Shown one piece after another: positions 46,216 to 55,060 of a stretch of DNA of 57,712 nucleotides. The notes under the pieces are model-generated. The model searched no databases and was not told where the DNA came from. It worked only from the letters and a program-made list of their open reading frames with translations. The first letter of the stretch is position 1. The number at the start of each line of letters is the position of its first letter. This DNA is from an uncultured Eggerthellaceae bacterium (lineage in GTDB: Bacteria; Actinomycetota; Coriobacteriia; Coriobacteriales; Eggerthellaceae), in NCBI GenBank assembly GCA_910588945.1, contig CAJUSF010000055.1:1-57712 (forward strand), given 5' to 3'. The position numbers and the translations under genes are program-made.

Positions 46216-49029
46216 TTATTTCTTAGGCTTCTGCGGACGCTTTATCTTCTTCGCCGGCTTGGCATTCTTACCCGGAGGCATGTTGTAGTGATTGCGAGAG
46301 TTTTTAGGCTTCGCACCTAAAACAGCCTTCTCATGATCGATCGCCGCGCTCACGGCCGCCTCGGCGTCACCTGCGACATCATCAATGTAGGAAGGAGATC
46401 CGACCTCGCCATCCGATGAATCCGACAACTTGACCGCGCGCTTTTGCGCCTGCTTAGCCTGCTTCTTCATCTGCTCAAGACGAGCCAACGGCACCTGCTC
46501 GATAGCCGGGCTATCCGCGCTTTCGAATGCGAAGATACCGATGGTCTTGCCATATTTCTGCTGAAGCTTCGCGAACTTCTTCTCACGGGACTTCCACATG
46601 CTGTAGAGCGGAGTGGCGACCGCAAACGATGAGTAGGAACCAACGATAAGGCCGATGGCCATTGCGAACGCAAAGTCCTTCAAGGTCTCGCCGCCGAAGA
46701 ACAACATAGCGGCAACAGGTACGAACGAGGTCAACGTGGTGTTGATAGTCCTGATGAAGACTTGGTTGATGGAGTGATTAGCCATGGTCATGAACGAGCA
46801 CTTAATAGCCTCGCCTTTCATGTTGTCAGAGATCCTATGGAAGGTGACCACGGTGTCATAGAGCGAATAGCCCAAGATCGTAAGAAGCGCAGCGATCGTA
46901 TTCGGATTAACCTCGCGGCCCACAAGCGCATAGATTCCCATGACGATGATGAGGTCATGCAACAAGGCGACAACAGCGATCACGCCCATCTTGAATTCAA
47001 ATCGAATGGCGATGTAGATGATGATAAGGATGATCGAGACGAAGAACGCGATGAGCGACGAGCGAATGACGCTTGCCCCCCAGTCAGGACCGATAGTGTC
47101 CACACCTACATCCTCGGCATTGATGCCAAGCTTTGAGGCAACGGCGTTAGCGACAACAGTGGCGCTTTCCGCGTTGGTATCGGTGGTTCTAACAAGGAAG
47201 CCATCGGTATTGTTCGTCGATGTCGTCTGAATAACAGCATCCTCAACACCCTGCTCAGCAAACGCATCGCGCATTTGCTCGGTAGTGATTTCACCTGTGT
47301 TCGTGTATGTAACCGCGCTTCCACCGTTGAACTCGATACCGAGATTGAAACCGCGAATACCCATCGCAGCCACGCAGGCCACAACGACAACAGCAGAGAT
47401 GGTAAGGAATATCTTCCTGTATCCAAGGAAGTTGATGTCCTTTTTTATGAAACGACCTTTGACGCTTTTCGCCACGCGGGCAGCAACACTCTCGCCCGTC
47501 TGGCCATCTGCAAGCTCGGCGAGTTTTTCGCTCTCTGCGAGATTGATCTGCTCGCCGGTTTCCGCCTCTTCAATAGACACACCTTCGGCGGCAGCCAAAT
47601 CAGAGTACGCATGCGAGGCATTCTCGCAATCCTTGATGCCCCAGAATCCCGGATGACGCGCGATCACCTTCGGAGCAAGTATACGGATGAGCGGAGCCTT
47701 AAACAGCACCATCATAAGGATGTCGCAGATAATGCCCAGCGCAAGGGTAAGACCGAAGCCCTTAACAGATGAGCTTGCGAGGAAGAACAGCGAAAGCGCA
47801 GAGACCATCGAGACCAGATCAGCATCGATGGAGGTAAAGATCGCATGGCGCACACCTGAGATGGAGGCCGACTTGATACTTCTTCCCATACGAATCTCTT
47901 CGCGGAAACGCTCGACGGTAAGAATGGAAGAGTCGGCAGCCATACCGATCGTAAGCACGATACCTGCGATGCCAGAAAGGGTCAGGCTGAAAAGGTTGAA
48001 ATACGAAAGCCCCGCAAGAATGCCGAGATAGATGGCAGCCATGACAAGAACAGCCGATGCTGTGATGATGCCGAGGCCTTTATAGAAGAACAGCAGATAA
48101 AGCATAACGAGAGCAACGCCGATAAGCGCAACGATAAGTCCCGCGAAAAGGGCTTCCTGACCAAGCGTCGGTCCGACAACCTGGCTTTGCGATATGTCAA
48201 AATTCACAGGAAGTGATCCGGACTCGATAACAGCCTGAAGTGCAAGCGCCTCATCGGATGAATAGTTGCCAGTGATCTGAACGTTGCCATCCGAGATGAT
48301 GGCCTGAACAGCCGGCGCGCTCTGAACCTCGTTGTCGAGAAGGATGACAACCTGACCGCGCGTCATGACAAGATCGCGGGTGGCCTCAGCAAACGCTTCA
48401 GTGCCAGCGGAGTCAAGATCGAGATTCACTGCATAATAAGCGCTAGTCTGACTTGCACGATCGACCGTCGTGCGCTCGATGTTGTTGCCGGTAAGAAGCG
48501 TGGTATAGGTGCCAGGCTCGACCTCAAGCGTCACTTCATCCTCAGCCGGGAAAGAGTAGCCGAACTCATCTTCAAAACGCGCGTCCTCGCCGAAGTTGCC
48601 TTCCTGTATACGCTTGACAACATCCTGATCGGTAAAAGAATCGAGGCGCGCAAACACGAGCTGGCCTGTGGAGCCGACTGTGGCAAGCGCCTCTTCCGTA
48701 TCGGCAAGACCCGGGATCTGTACGACTATCTGGTCGGTCCCTTGAGCCTGAACGGTCGCTTCAGACGCACCGAGCGCGTTCACGCGGTTCTCGATGATGC
48801 TGCGCGATTCCTCGATATCGTCAACCGTAACGCTTTGCCCCTCTTCGGGCTGCGCGGTCAAAACAACGGAGAGACCTCCTCGAACATCCAAGCCCTGATG
48901 GATCTTCTGATCCGGAGGCGTGAACAGTGCGACAGATCCGATGATCAGGACCGCCGTCAGGATCAGAAGCCAGATATTGCGTCTATCATGCTTTTTTACA
49001 GGCTTCTTAACGCTACGCTCGAGTGCCAT
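46216..49029 (-). CDS. secDF: Fused protein translocase subunits SecD-SecF
   Basis: Membrane protein that uses the proton motive force to help SecYEG export. The SecD part has HQGLDVRGGLSVVL (D1), a large periplasmic-type P1 domain and TLGQEALFAGLIVALIGVAL. The SecF part begins near residue 530 with FLGYRKIFLTISAVVVVACV and has FNGGSAVTYTN and LTILGYSLYDTVV. The junction is a cytoplasmic linker. A Lys-rich tail (PPGKNAKPAKKIKRP) ends the protein. ATG 49029 follows AAGGAG; an earlier ATG at 49062 is less likely. It lies downstream of tgt on the same strand. Confidence 0.95.
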   Translation of the reverse strand: MALERSVKKPVKKHDRRNIWLLILTAVLIIGSVALFTPPDQKIHQGLDVRGGLSVVLTAQPEEGQSVTVDDIEESRSIIENRVNALGASEATVQAQGTDQIVVQIPGLADTEEALATVGSTGQLVFARLDSFTDQDVVKRIQEGNFGEDARFEDEFGYSFPAEDEVTLEVEPGTYTTLLTGNNIERTTVDRASQTSAYYAVNLDLDSAGTEAFAEATRDLVMTRGQVVILLDNEVQSAPAVQAIISDGNVQITGNYSSDEALALQAVIESGSLPVNFDISQSQVVGPTLGQEALFAGLIVALIGVALVMLYLLFFYKGLGIITASAVLVMAAIYLGILAGLSYFNLFSLTLSGIAGIVLTIGMAADSSILTVERFREEIRMGRSIKSASISGVRHAIFTSIDADLVSMVSALSLFFLASSSVKGFGLTLALGIICDILMMVLFKAPLIRILAPKVIARHPGFWGIKDCENASHAYSDLAAAEGVSIEEAETGEQINLAESEKLAELADGQTGESVAARVAKSVKGRFIKKDINFLGYRKIFLTISAVVVVACVAAMGIRGFNLGIEFNGGSAVTYTNTGEITTEQMRDAFAEQGVEDAVIQTTSTNNTDGFLVRTTDTNAESATVVANAVASKLGINAEDVGVDTIGPDWGASVIRSSLIAFFVSIILIIIYIAIRFEFKMGVIAVVALLHDLIIVMGIYALVGREVNPNTIAALLTILGYSLYDTVVTFHRISDNMKGEAIKCSFMTMANHSINQVFIRTINTTLTSFVPVAAMLFFGGETLKDFAFAMAIGLIVGSYSSFAVATPLYSMWKSREKKFAKLQQKYGKTIGIFAFESADSPAIEQVPLARLEQMKKQAKQAQKRAVKLSDSSDGEVGSPSYIDDVAGDAEAAVSAAIDHEKAVLGAKPKNSRNHYNMPPGKNAKPAKKIKRPQKPKK

Positions 49030-49276
49030 ATGTTGCTTCTCCTTGTTGCTTTCATATTTCATTTCGATCTAATACTCAATGGGCGAATGTCCGATGCAGA
49101 TGATATATCCAAACGGTTGGGGAATGCATTTTCGGGCATGAATACACCAAAAAGCTATTGTGCCACAAACATCGGACTAAGTCATATGAATATCCGGCAG
49201 GTTCAAGAATATTCCAATTTAAGGACAGTCGGAAAATCGCTGACGATATCACCATGCTGCGGCAGGCATATAAGCA

Positions 49277-50422
49277 CTAGTAATCATTCGCTGCCGGAGA
49301 ATCCATCCACGCATCCAAAAACTCGGAGTACCTATCCTCAAGCACCGCCTTGCGCGCGCGCCTCATCAGGTCAAGCAGATAATAAAGATTATGGATCGAC
49401 AGCAATATTCCGCCCAAGATCTCATCCTGCTTGATGAGGTGCCTTATGTATGAACGAGTGAAGTTCTTGCAGGTATAGCAATCGCAATCGTGATCAAGCG
49501 GCGTGAAATCGTGGATGAACTTCGCGTTTCGCATATTCATCCTTCCCGTGCTCGAGAAGGCCGTGCCCATCCGCGCTGTCCTTGTTGGCAAAACGCAGTC
49601 GAACATATCAACGCCGAGGGCGACTGCCCGAACAAGCGTTGTGGGGTTTCCCACCCCCATAAGATAGCGCGGCCGATCCTCCGGAAGAGCTTGCGCAACA
49701 TCGCCGAGGGTCTCAAACATCACCTCGTGATCCTCACCCACCGAATAGCCACCGATGCCAAAGCCTCCGAAGCGGCGACCGCCTTTGGCAAGAGATGTGT
49801 TCTCTATCTCAAGAAGACGACGGATCGATTCGAAGCGCAGATCGAGATGCATTCCGCCTTGCACGATACCGAAAAGCGTCTGATCAGGCTTCTTGTGCGC
49901 AGCAAGACAACGTGCGGCCCAAGCGCTCGAATAGTCCACAGCCTTCTCCACGAAATCCTTCGTGGCTGGATAAGGCGCACACTGATCGAGCTGCATCACG
50001 ATGTCGGCGCCAATCTTCTCTTGGATCTCCATGTTTTTCTCCGGCGTCCAGAAGATATCCGAGCCGTCATAGATGCTCTTGAACGCAACGCCGTCATCGG
50101 AGAGCTTGACCGTGTCCGCCAGCGAGAACACTTGAAAGCCGCCAGAATCGGTGAGCATCGGACCGTCGTATCCCATAAACGAATGGATGCCGCCGGCCTC
50201 TTGCACGATATCTTCGCCGGGACGCATAGAAAGGTGATAAGTATTGGAAAGCACAACCTGAGATTCCAGATCGTGAAGCACGCTCGGAGTTATCCCCTTC
50301 ACCGTTGCACTCGTGCCCACAGGCATGAACATTGGGGTATGGAAATCACCGTGCGCGGTGGTATACGTCAGCGCACGCGCAGCGCCGGAGGTCGCGTCGA
50401 TACTGCAATCGAAAAGAGCCAT
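49277..50422 (-). CDS. tgt: Queuine tRNA-ribosyltransferase
   Basis: Exchanges guanine 34 for preQ1 in tRNAs with GUN anticodons, the tRNA step of queuosine synthesis. It has the catalytic Asp in MLTDSGGFQVFSL, the substrate-binding GIVQGGM, FGGFGIGGYSVGE, and a zinc site CDCYTC with a later His. At 381 residues it is complete. ATG 50422 follows GAGGGG; a GTG nine bases upstream is also possible. It shares a strand with the HAD gene and stands near divergent queH and queA. Confidence 0.95.
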   Translation of the reverse strand: MALFDCSIDATSGAARALTYTTAHGDFHTPMFMPVGTSATVKGITPSVLHDLESQVVLSNTYHLSMRPGEDIVQEAGGIHSFMGYDGPMLTDSGGFQVFSLADTVKLSDDGVAFKSIYDGSDIFWTPEKNMEIQEKIGADIVMQLDQCAPYPATKDFVEKAVDYSSAWAARCLAAHKKPDQTLFGIVQGGMHLDLRFESIRRLLEIENTSLAKGGRRFGGFGIGGYSVGEDHEVMFETLGDVAQALPEDRPRYLMGVGNPTTLVRAVALGVDMFDCVLPTRTARMGTAFSSTGRMNMRNAKFIHDFTPLDHDCDCYTCKNFTRSYIRHLIKQDEILGGILLSIHNLYYLLDLMRRARKAVLEDRYSEFLDAWMDSPAANDY

Positions 50423-50436
50423 CGAGAACACCCCTC

Positions 50437-51183
50437 TTACAATCCGGCGGATTCGTGATCGGGCAGCCCTTTAACCCAGCTGTAGAAATCCTCGAACGAA
50501 CCGTGCTTCACGGAGTCAATGTCAAAATCGATCGGATCGAGCAGGCAATCGGTAACAAGATAGGCATCCGCGCCAAGCTTGCAAAATGCCAGATCCTCAA
50601 GCGTATTGTTGCCCACCATGAGCACATCTTGTCCAGAAAGACCGAGCAAGTCGAGGTTTTCCTGATAATAGGTAAGCTTCGGCTTTATTGAGGTGGAGTT
50701 CTCATACGATGTCATATGCATGAAAACATCAGGATCCACTCCCGCCCAGCCGAGCCGCTTTTCCACAGCACGCTTGGGAAACATCGGCATGGTGGTGAGA
50801 ACAAGCGGATAGGCCTTCTCCTTCAAAAGCTCTATCGTCTTCGCGACGAACGGATTGGGCACGACATCGTCTCCTATATGATCGAAATCCGTCTCATAGA
50901 ATTCGGTGGCGACGTCGTGGGCACGCTCGCGAGATTCAGGATATACCTCAAAGAACGCCTCCCAGAAAACATCGTGGTTGGTCTTATTGTCCTCATGAAC
51001 CATCATAGCCTTAACGCCCGAGTCAAGCGCTTCGATGAACTTGGCAGCATTCAGTCCGCTTTTACCGGCGAAAACGCCGATTCCTTTGTAATAGTCGCTG
51101 AGGAACTTGTCGATATTCATCGGCAGCAGCGTACCGTCAAGATCAAAACATATCGCCTTGTAAGGCTTTCTTGCATCACTCAT
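50437..51183 (-). CDS. HAD-superfamily hydrolase
   Basis: Predicted phosphatase. HAD motif I is FDLDGT near the N-terminus, motif II is VLTT, motif III is around KPKLTYY and motif IV is GNNTLEDLAF. The 248 residues include a helical cap inserted after motif I. Substrate is unknown. ATG follows TAGGAG. Its stop is 14 bases before the tgt start, so the two are likely co-transcribed, which may hint at a link to nucleotide or queuosine metabolism but does not prove one. Confidence 0.8.
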   Translation of the reverse strand: MSDARKPYKAICFDLDGTLLPMNIDKFLSDYYKGIGVFAGKSGLNAAKFIEALDSGVKAMMVHEDNKTNHDVFWEAFFEVYPESRERAHDVATEFYETDFDHIGDDVVPNPFVAKTIELLKEKAYPLVLTTMPMFPKRAVEKRLGWAGVDPDVFMHMTSYENSTSIKPKLTYYQENLDLLGLSGQDVLMVGNNTLEDLAFCKLGADAYLVTDCLLDPIDFDIDSVKHGSFEDFYSWVKGLPDHESAGL

Positions 51184-51242
51184 CGCAACTCCTAGCAGAG
51201 GTTTTCGAATTCACGTTTTGCTGTGATAGTATAGCGCGCAGC

Positions 51243-52034
51243 ATGGATAAGATCGCGGACATAAATGATCGATTTGAACCCAACGAAGGCAGTGCGCCCG
51301 AAAAGCTGTTACTGCACGCCTGTTGTGGTCCGTGTTCGCTCGAACCGCTGCGCGTGCTCGCCTCGCGCGGCATAAAGACCGCCATCCACTTCTCCAACTC
51401 AAACATTGCGCCGATCGATGAGTACGAACGCAGACTCGATGCGATACGCGAGCATGCTCGCGATGTGGGGGTTGAGCTTATCGAGGATGACTACGACAAT
51501 GCAAAATGGACGCAGACATCCGGGCGCATCGGAGCGGCAGCGCAAGGCACAGATGAGCGTCGGGCGCGCTGTCGCGCATGTTACAGAATGCGTCTTGAGA
51601 GAAGCGCTTCATATGCAAAAGAGCACGGCTTCGACTCGCTTGGGACCACGCTTTCTGTAAGCCCATACCAATATGGCGATATCATCTGCGAAGAGCTGAA
51701 GCGGGCATGCAAAAGACACGGGATTCGCGCATTTTATGAGGACTATTCGCCGCTTTACGCCGAGGCGACAAGACGCTCGAGGGCCTCGGGGATGTACCGT
51801 CAGAACTATTGCGGTTGCCTACTCTCGAAAGATGAGGCGGATACAGAACGCGAGGAGCGCAAAGCCGAGCGTGATGCCATCAAGGCAAAACGCAGGCTCG
51901 AGCGGCAAGAAGCGGAGCGCGAGCTCGAGATGAAGCGCAAGGAGCGTCGCCAATACGATGCCAAGCAGGCGAAGAAGCGTGCTGTACTAAAAGCGCTTCG
52001 CGAGCAGCGCAAGGACGGTGAGGCTGATGAATGA
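51243..52034 (+). CDS. queH: Epoxyqueuosine reductase QueH
   Basis: Reduces epoxyqueuosine to queuosine in tRNA, the last step of the pathway, in bacteria that lack QueG. The LLLHACCGPCS motif, the RCRACYRMRLE motif and NYCGCL give the conserved cysteines for the iron-sulfur and metal sites. The first 210 residues form the domain; the last 55 (from EREERKAERDAIKAKRRLERQ) form a long, highly charged helix not needed in the family. The ATG at 51243 begins MDKIADIND. It has no good ribosome binding site and follows a TATAGC at seven bases. Divergent from the HAD-tgt genes. Confidence 0.92.
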   Translation: MDKIADINDRFEPNEGSAPEKLLLHACCGPCSLEPLRVLASRGIKTAIHFSNSNIAPIDEYERRLDAIREHARDVGVELIEDDYDNAKWTQTSGRIGAAAQGTDERRARCRACYRMRLERSASYAKEHGFDSLGTTLSVSPYQYGDIICEELKRACKRHGIRAFYEDYSPLYAEATRRSRASGMYRQNYCGCLLSKDEADTEREERKAERDAIKAKRRLERQEAERELEMKRKERRQYDAKQAKKRAVLKALREQRKDGEADE

Positions 52035-52299
52035 GACAAGCGAGGCGATCGAGTTAGGCAATGTTGCTAGGTTAGGCGATGTTGCCAGGTCGGGCGATAT
52101 CAGCGCCGATGAGCGCGAGATGTTCGCCTCCTTCATCCGCATGCGCGATGAGATCGCATCAGAACACGAGAGGATCCGCTGCCAGCTCGAAGACATGAAA
52201 GCCACACGTAAGACGACCGCAACATTCAAACAGCTTATGGCTCGAAAACTCACGCTTGCATCGTTTCTGGAAACTTATAGAAAGTATGACCTGCTATGA
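52027..52299 (+). CDS. Small coupled protein between queH and queA
   Basis: A 90-residue product with no family I recognise. It has a short repeat (GNVARLGDVARSGD) and then a helix-rich, charged stretch (SEHERIRCQLEDMKATRK). GGTGAGG precedes its ATG, which lies inside the end of queH. Its TGA overlaps the queA ATG (ATGA). Both overlaps show that it is translated with the queuosine genes. Confidence 0.6.
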   Translation: MNETSEAIELGNVARLGDVARSGDISADEREMFASFIRMRDEIASEHERIRCQLEDMKATRKTTATFKQLMARKLTLASFLETYRKYDLL

Positions 52300-53396
52300 G
52301 AACATCTGATTTCGAATACGACCTTCCTGAAGAACTCATCGCCCAAGAGCCCCACATTCCCCGCGATAAGTGCCGCATGCTCGTTCTCGACAAGAATAGT
52401 GGAGCGATAAAAGATGCGATCTTTTCCGACGTGATCGAATATCTGAAACCGGGAGACCTTCTCGTGGCGAACGAGACCCGTGTTTTACCTGCGCGGCTTC
52501 TAGGCCACAAACGTGACACCAGAGGAGCCGCTGAGGTGTTTCTGCTCCGCGAAGTCGGCGGAGATGAGCCGAGGACAAACCGTGTTGCTTTTTGGGAGGT
52601 GCTCGTGAAGCCCGGAAAGCGCCTAAAGCCTAAAACAGGCGCGATCGTGGATTTTTGCGCTGAGGATGGCAGTGTTGCGCTTTCGGCCGAGGTAGTCGAT
52701 TGGGCGCGCGACGGACAGCGCGGCGAGCGAGTGGCGCGCATCTCGACGGAGCTCGATTCGCTTGACGAGGCGCTTCATGCGGTGGGAAAAACTCCCCTTC
52801 CGCCATATATCAAAGATTATGCCGGAGATGACGAACTCTATCAGACGGTGTATTCCAGAAACGAAAGCTCAGCGGCGGCTCCAACGGCCGGACTGCATTT
52901 CACAGAAGAGCTTATACAGATGTGCCGTGCCAAAGGGATAGACTGGGCAACCGTCGAGCTCGAAGTGGGGCTGGACACATTTCGCGTAGTGGATGAAGAG
53001 GACCCGCTTGCCCATAAGATGCACACCGAGTTCTACAGCGTCGGAAAAGACACTGCTCTTGCCATCGAGCGATGCAAAGCAAACGGAGGCCGCGTGATCG
53101 CCGTTGGCACCACAAGCGTTCGTTCGCTCGAGAGCGCAGCCGCATCGGCGCGTGAGAGCGGATGCGGAAATCTTCTCGCGCCATGCAAGCGCGCCGCAAC
53201 GTCGCTGTTCATCTATCCGGGCTACGAATTTCAGGTGGTCGATGCCCTGATCACGAACTTTCACGTGCCGCGCTCAACGCTTATGATGCTGGTGTCGGCG
53301 TTTGCAGGATATGACAACATAATGTCTGCATACAAACACGCCGTAGATGAGAGATACCGCCTACTGTCTTTCGGCGACGCGATGTTCATCCATTAG
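52296..53396 (+). CDS. queA: S-adenosylmethionine:tRNA ribosyltransferase-isomerase QueA
   Basis: Transfers the ribosyl part of SAM to preQ1 in tRNA to make epoxyqueuosine, the substrate of QueH. The N-terminus MRTSDFEYDLPEELIAQEP is the family start, followed by LLVANETRVLPARL, FWEVLVKPGKRLK, AAPTAGLHFTEEL and NFHVPRSTLMMLVSAFAG. At 366 residues it is complete. Start codon overlaps the preceding stop. With tgt, queH and queA, three core tRNA steps are present; preQ1 synthesis genes are not in the window. Confidence 0.96.
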   Translation: MRTSDFEYDLPEELIAQEPHIPRDKCRMLVLDKNSGAIKDAIFSDVIEYLKPGDLLVANETRVLPARLLGHKRDTRGAAEVFLLREVGGDEPRTNRVAFWEVLVKPGKRLKPKTGAIVDFCAEDGSVALSAEVVDWARDGQRGERVARISTELDSLDEALHAVGKTPLPPYIKDYAGDDELYQTVYSRNESSAAAPTAGLHFTEELIQMCRAKGIDWATVELEVGLDTFRVVDEEDPLAHKMHTEFYSVGKDTALAIERCKANGGRVIAVGTTSVRSLESAAASARESGCGNLLAPCKRAATSLFIYPGYEFQVVDALITNFHVPRSTLMMLVSAFAGYDNIMSAYKHAVDERYRLLSFGDAMFIH

Positions 53397-53441
53397 GAGC
53401 TTTCGCATGTGAGTTCAAGGTGCGTTGATTGTAGGCAATTT

Positions 53442-53466
53442 GTGCGCATGAAAAGCGCATGCGCAC
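53442..53466. repeat. GTGCGCATG palindrome
   Basis: GTGCGCATG pairs with CATGCGCAC over nine bases with a seven-base loop. It shares its core with the hairpins at 53524 and 46166. Confidence 0.6.
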
Positions 53467-53523
53467 CTACGTTCAACCTGCATCATTATCTTTGCGGTCA
53501 ACAAGAATCAAGACACCGCGTAG

Positions 53524-53548
53524 GTGCGCATCCGATTTTGATGCGCAC
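53524..53548. repeat. GTGCGCATC palindrome
   Basis: GTGCGCATC pairs with GATGCGCAC over nine bases with a seven-base loop. The arms match those of the hairpin at 46166-46193. Confidence 0.6.
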
Positions 53549-53696
53549 ATTTGCGTGTGCCCGCAAAATCAACAAAACGCTTCACTTGCGTAACGAAGAG
53601 CGAACAATGGATGTATCCTGAAACCGTCGAGCGTCGGATTCGCCCATAATCCCGATCAGAACACATTCAAATAAAGCCTCAACCAAAGGAGAAATC

Positions 53697-53954
53697 ATGG
53701 CTTTCATTTCAGGACTCGTTTTGTACTACAAACCTACCTGCCCATATTGCCATAAAGTCTTGGCCTATATGCAAGACCAAGATATCGAACTTGAGATGCG
53801 TAACACGCTAGAGCCGGGCGTTATCGATGACCTCGTTAGCCTTACAGGCAAAACACAGGTCCCCTGCCTTGTCATAAACGGTGAGCCAATGCTCGAATCA
53901 GACGACATCATCGCCTATCTGCACGGTCTTGTTGCAGCGAATGAGATCGGCTAG
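53697..53954 (+). CDS. Glutaredoxin-family protein
   Basis: An 85-residue thiol-disulfide oxidoreductase with CPYC at residues 15-18, the cis-proline in KTQVPCLVING and the glutathione-binding type SDDIIAYL. The fold is that of small glutaredoxins (Grx3/NrdH-like size). The ATG follows AAAGGAG. Its electron donor is not known; many actinobacteria lack glutathione, so NrdH-like reduction by thioredoxin reductase is possible. Confidence 0.85.
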   Translation: MAFISGLVLYYKPTCPYCHKVLAYMQDQDIELEMRNTLEPGVIDDLVSLTGKTQVPCLVINGEPMLESDDIIAYLHGLVAANEIG

Positions 53955-54071
53955 ATAAGAAGAGTGCGGGTGCAAGGTGTTACTGAGGGCAGTACGCGAA
54001 GAGCTCTGGCGATCGCAACAGAGGCACCACCTGCCCACAGGCCTGCTGACAAATAGGATCGGGGCGGCAAA

Positions 54072-54539
54072 ATGAAGCTCATTCAAGATTTCAAGGAATT
54101 CATTAACCGCGGTAATGTGGTGGATATGGCTGTCGGTATCATCATCGGCGCCGCGTTCACCGCCATCGTCACATCACTTGTCAACAACATAATCACACCG
54201 TTTATCACACTGATCACAGGAGGCAACGGAACAAGTGTTGCAGGCCTTAAAATACCGGTACCTGGAACTGAGAACGGTATAGACTTCGGCGCTTTCATCG
54301 GGGCGATCATAAATTTCCTCATCATCGCATTCATCGTATTTTTGATGGTGAAAGCGTTTAATAATATGAAGGATCGGACAGCGCGCATTCGCGGTAAAGA
54401 CGGCAAGGAATATGATGAAAAAGAACCTGCTTGCCCGTATTGCTTGGAAAAAGTAGCCGAGGGCGCCACGCGCTGCCCACATTGCACAGCAGAGCTCCCC
54501 GAGCCCGCAAAGCCCACCCTAGTGCCGGTGGAGGAATAA
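54072..54539 (+). CDS. mscL: Large-conductance mechanosensitive channel with C-terminal zinc ribbon
   Basis: Membrane channel that opens under tension to release solutes during hypo-osmotic shock. It has the N-terminal FKEFINRGNVVDMAVGIIIGAAF and a second helix at about 75-97 (GAFIGAIINFLIIAFIVF). The C-terminal cytoplasmic part ends with CPYC...CPHC (Cys 121, 124, 135, 138), a zinc-ribbon motif absent from E. coli-type MscL. At 155 residues it is slightly longer than usual. The stop is followed by a bidirectional terminator. Confidence 0.93.
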   Translation: MKLIQDFKEFINRGNVVDMAVGIIIGAAFTAIVTSLVNNIITPFITLITGGNGTSVAGLKIPVPGTENGIDFGAFIGAIINFLIIAFIVFLMVKAFNNMKDRTARIRGKDGKEYDEKEPACPYCLEKVAEGATRCPHCTAELPEPAKPTLVPVEE

Positions 54540-54599
54540 AAGCCGAACTCGCGCACGAATCAAACTTGCACACGAGCGTGCATCAAAGACCGAAAACAA

Positions 54600-54629
54600 A
54601 AACGCCCGCCGAAGATCCGACGGGCGTTT
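54600..54629. terminator. Bidirectional terminator between mscL and cold-shock gene
   Basis: AAACGCCCG and CGGGCGTTT form a nine-pair stem with a 12-base loop. On the minus strand a T-rich tail follows (TTTTTGTTTT). The A-rich flank on the plus strand makes it useful in both directions. Confidence 0.8.
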
Positions 54630-54652
54630 CAAATGGTTTATGTAAAACGTGC

Positions 54653-54856
54653 TTACTTCTTGACAACGTTGCTGGCCTGAAGCTTACCGTTCTGACCAGT
54701 CGTGATGTCGAAGGAAACTGCTGCTCCCTCGTCAAGGGTCTTGAATCCATCCATCTGAATCTCAGAGAAGTGAACGAACAGATCTTCGCCATCCTCTTGA
54801 GAGATGAAGCCATAACCCTTCTCAGGATTGAACCATTTTACAGTACCTTCAGCCAT
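54653..54856 (-). CDS. Cold-shock protein, CspA family
   Basis: Single-stranded nucleic-acid-binding beta-barrel of 67 residues acting as an RNA chaperone. RNP1 is KGYGFISQ and RNP2 is DLFVHFSEI, preceded by TVKWFNPE. The ATG follows GAGG. A TATAGT about 95 bases upstream (54952-54957) would give a long 5' leader, as in many cold-shock genes, but the -35 is poor. Whether it is cold-induced cannot be read from the sequence. Confidence 0.95.
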   Translation of the reverse strand: MAEGTVKWFNPEKGYGFISQEDGEDLFVHFSEIQMDGFKTLDEGAAVSFDITTGQNGKLQASNVVKK

Positions 54857-55060
54857 GCTAATTCCTCTTTTCTGTCCCCGCCGCAGCAGGGTAAAAACCT
54901 TGCGAACGGAAAAGTTCCCGCACGCATGCCTTCACTTCGAAAGCGAATCCAACTATACGCTACTTTTGCTCATAAAATGACCGTACCTGAAAGTTTTTCA
55001 AAATAATCGCCCATTTTTTACCATACCGTTAAAAAAGCTTCACAACTTCAGATACAACGA

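Larger units (their letters stand above)
53397..53696. other. Gene-free stretch with nested palindromes
   Basis: No convincing ORF. It holds the two GTGCGCAT hairpins listed separately. A 13-base inverted pair, ATGCGCACCTACG (53459-53471) and its reverse complement at 53519-53531, ties the two hairpins together. A possible promoter of the glutaredoxin gene (CATAAT near 53644) is weak. Confidence 0.5.

Noticed and set aside
49490..50458. Plus-strand ORF of about 320 codons opposite tgt
   Set aside because: Antisense shadow of a full, motif-complete tgt; composition is His/Arg-rich without any recognisable domain.
53955..54071. Short gene between glutaredoxin and mscL
   Set aside because: Only 117 bases and no ORF with start signals; it is read as an intergenic leader.
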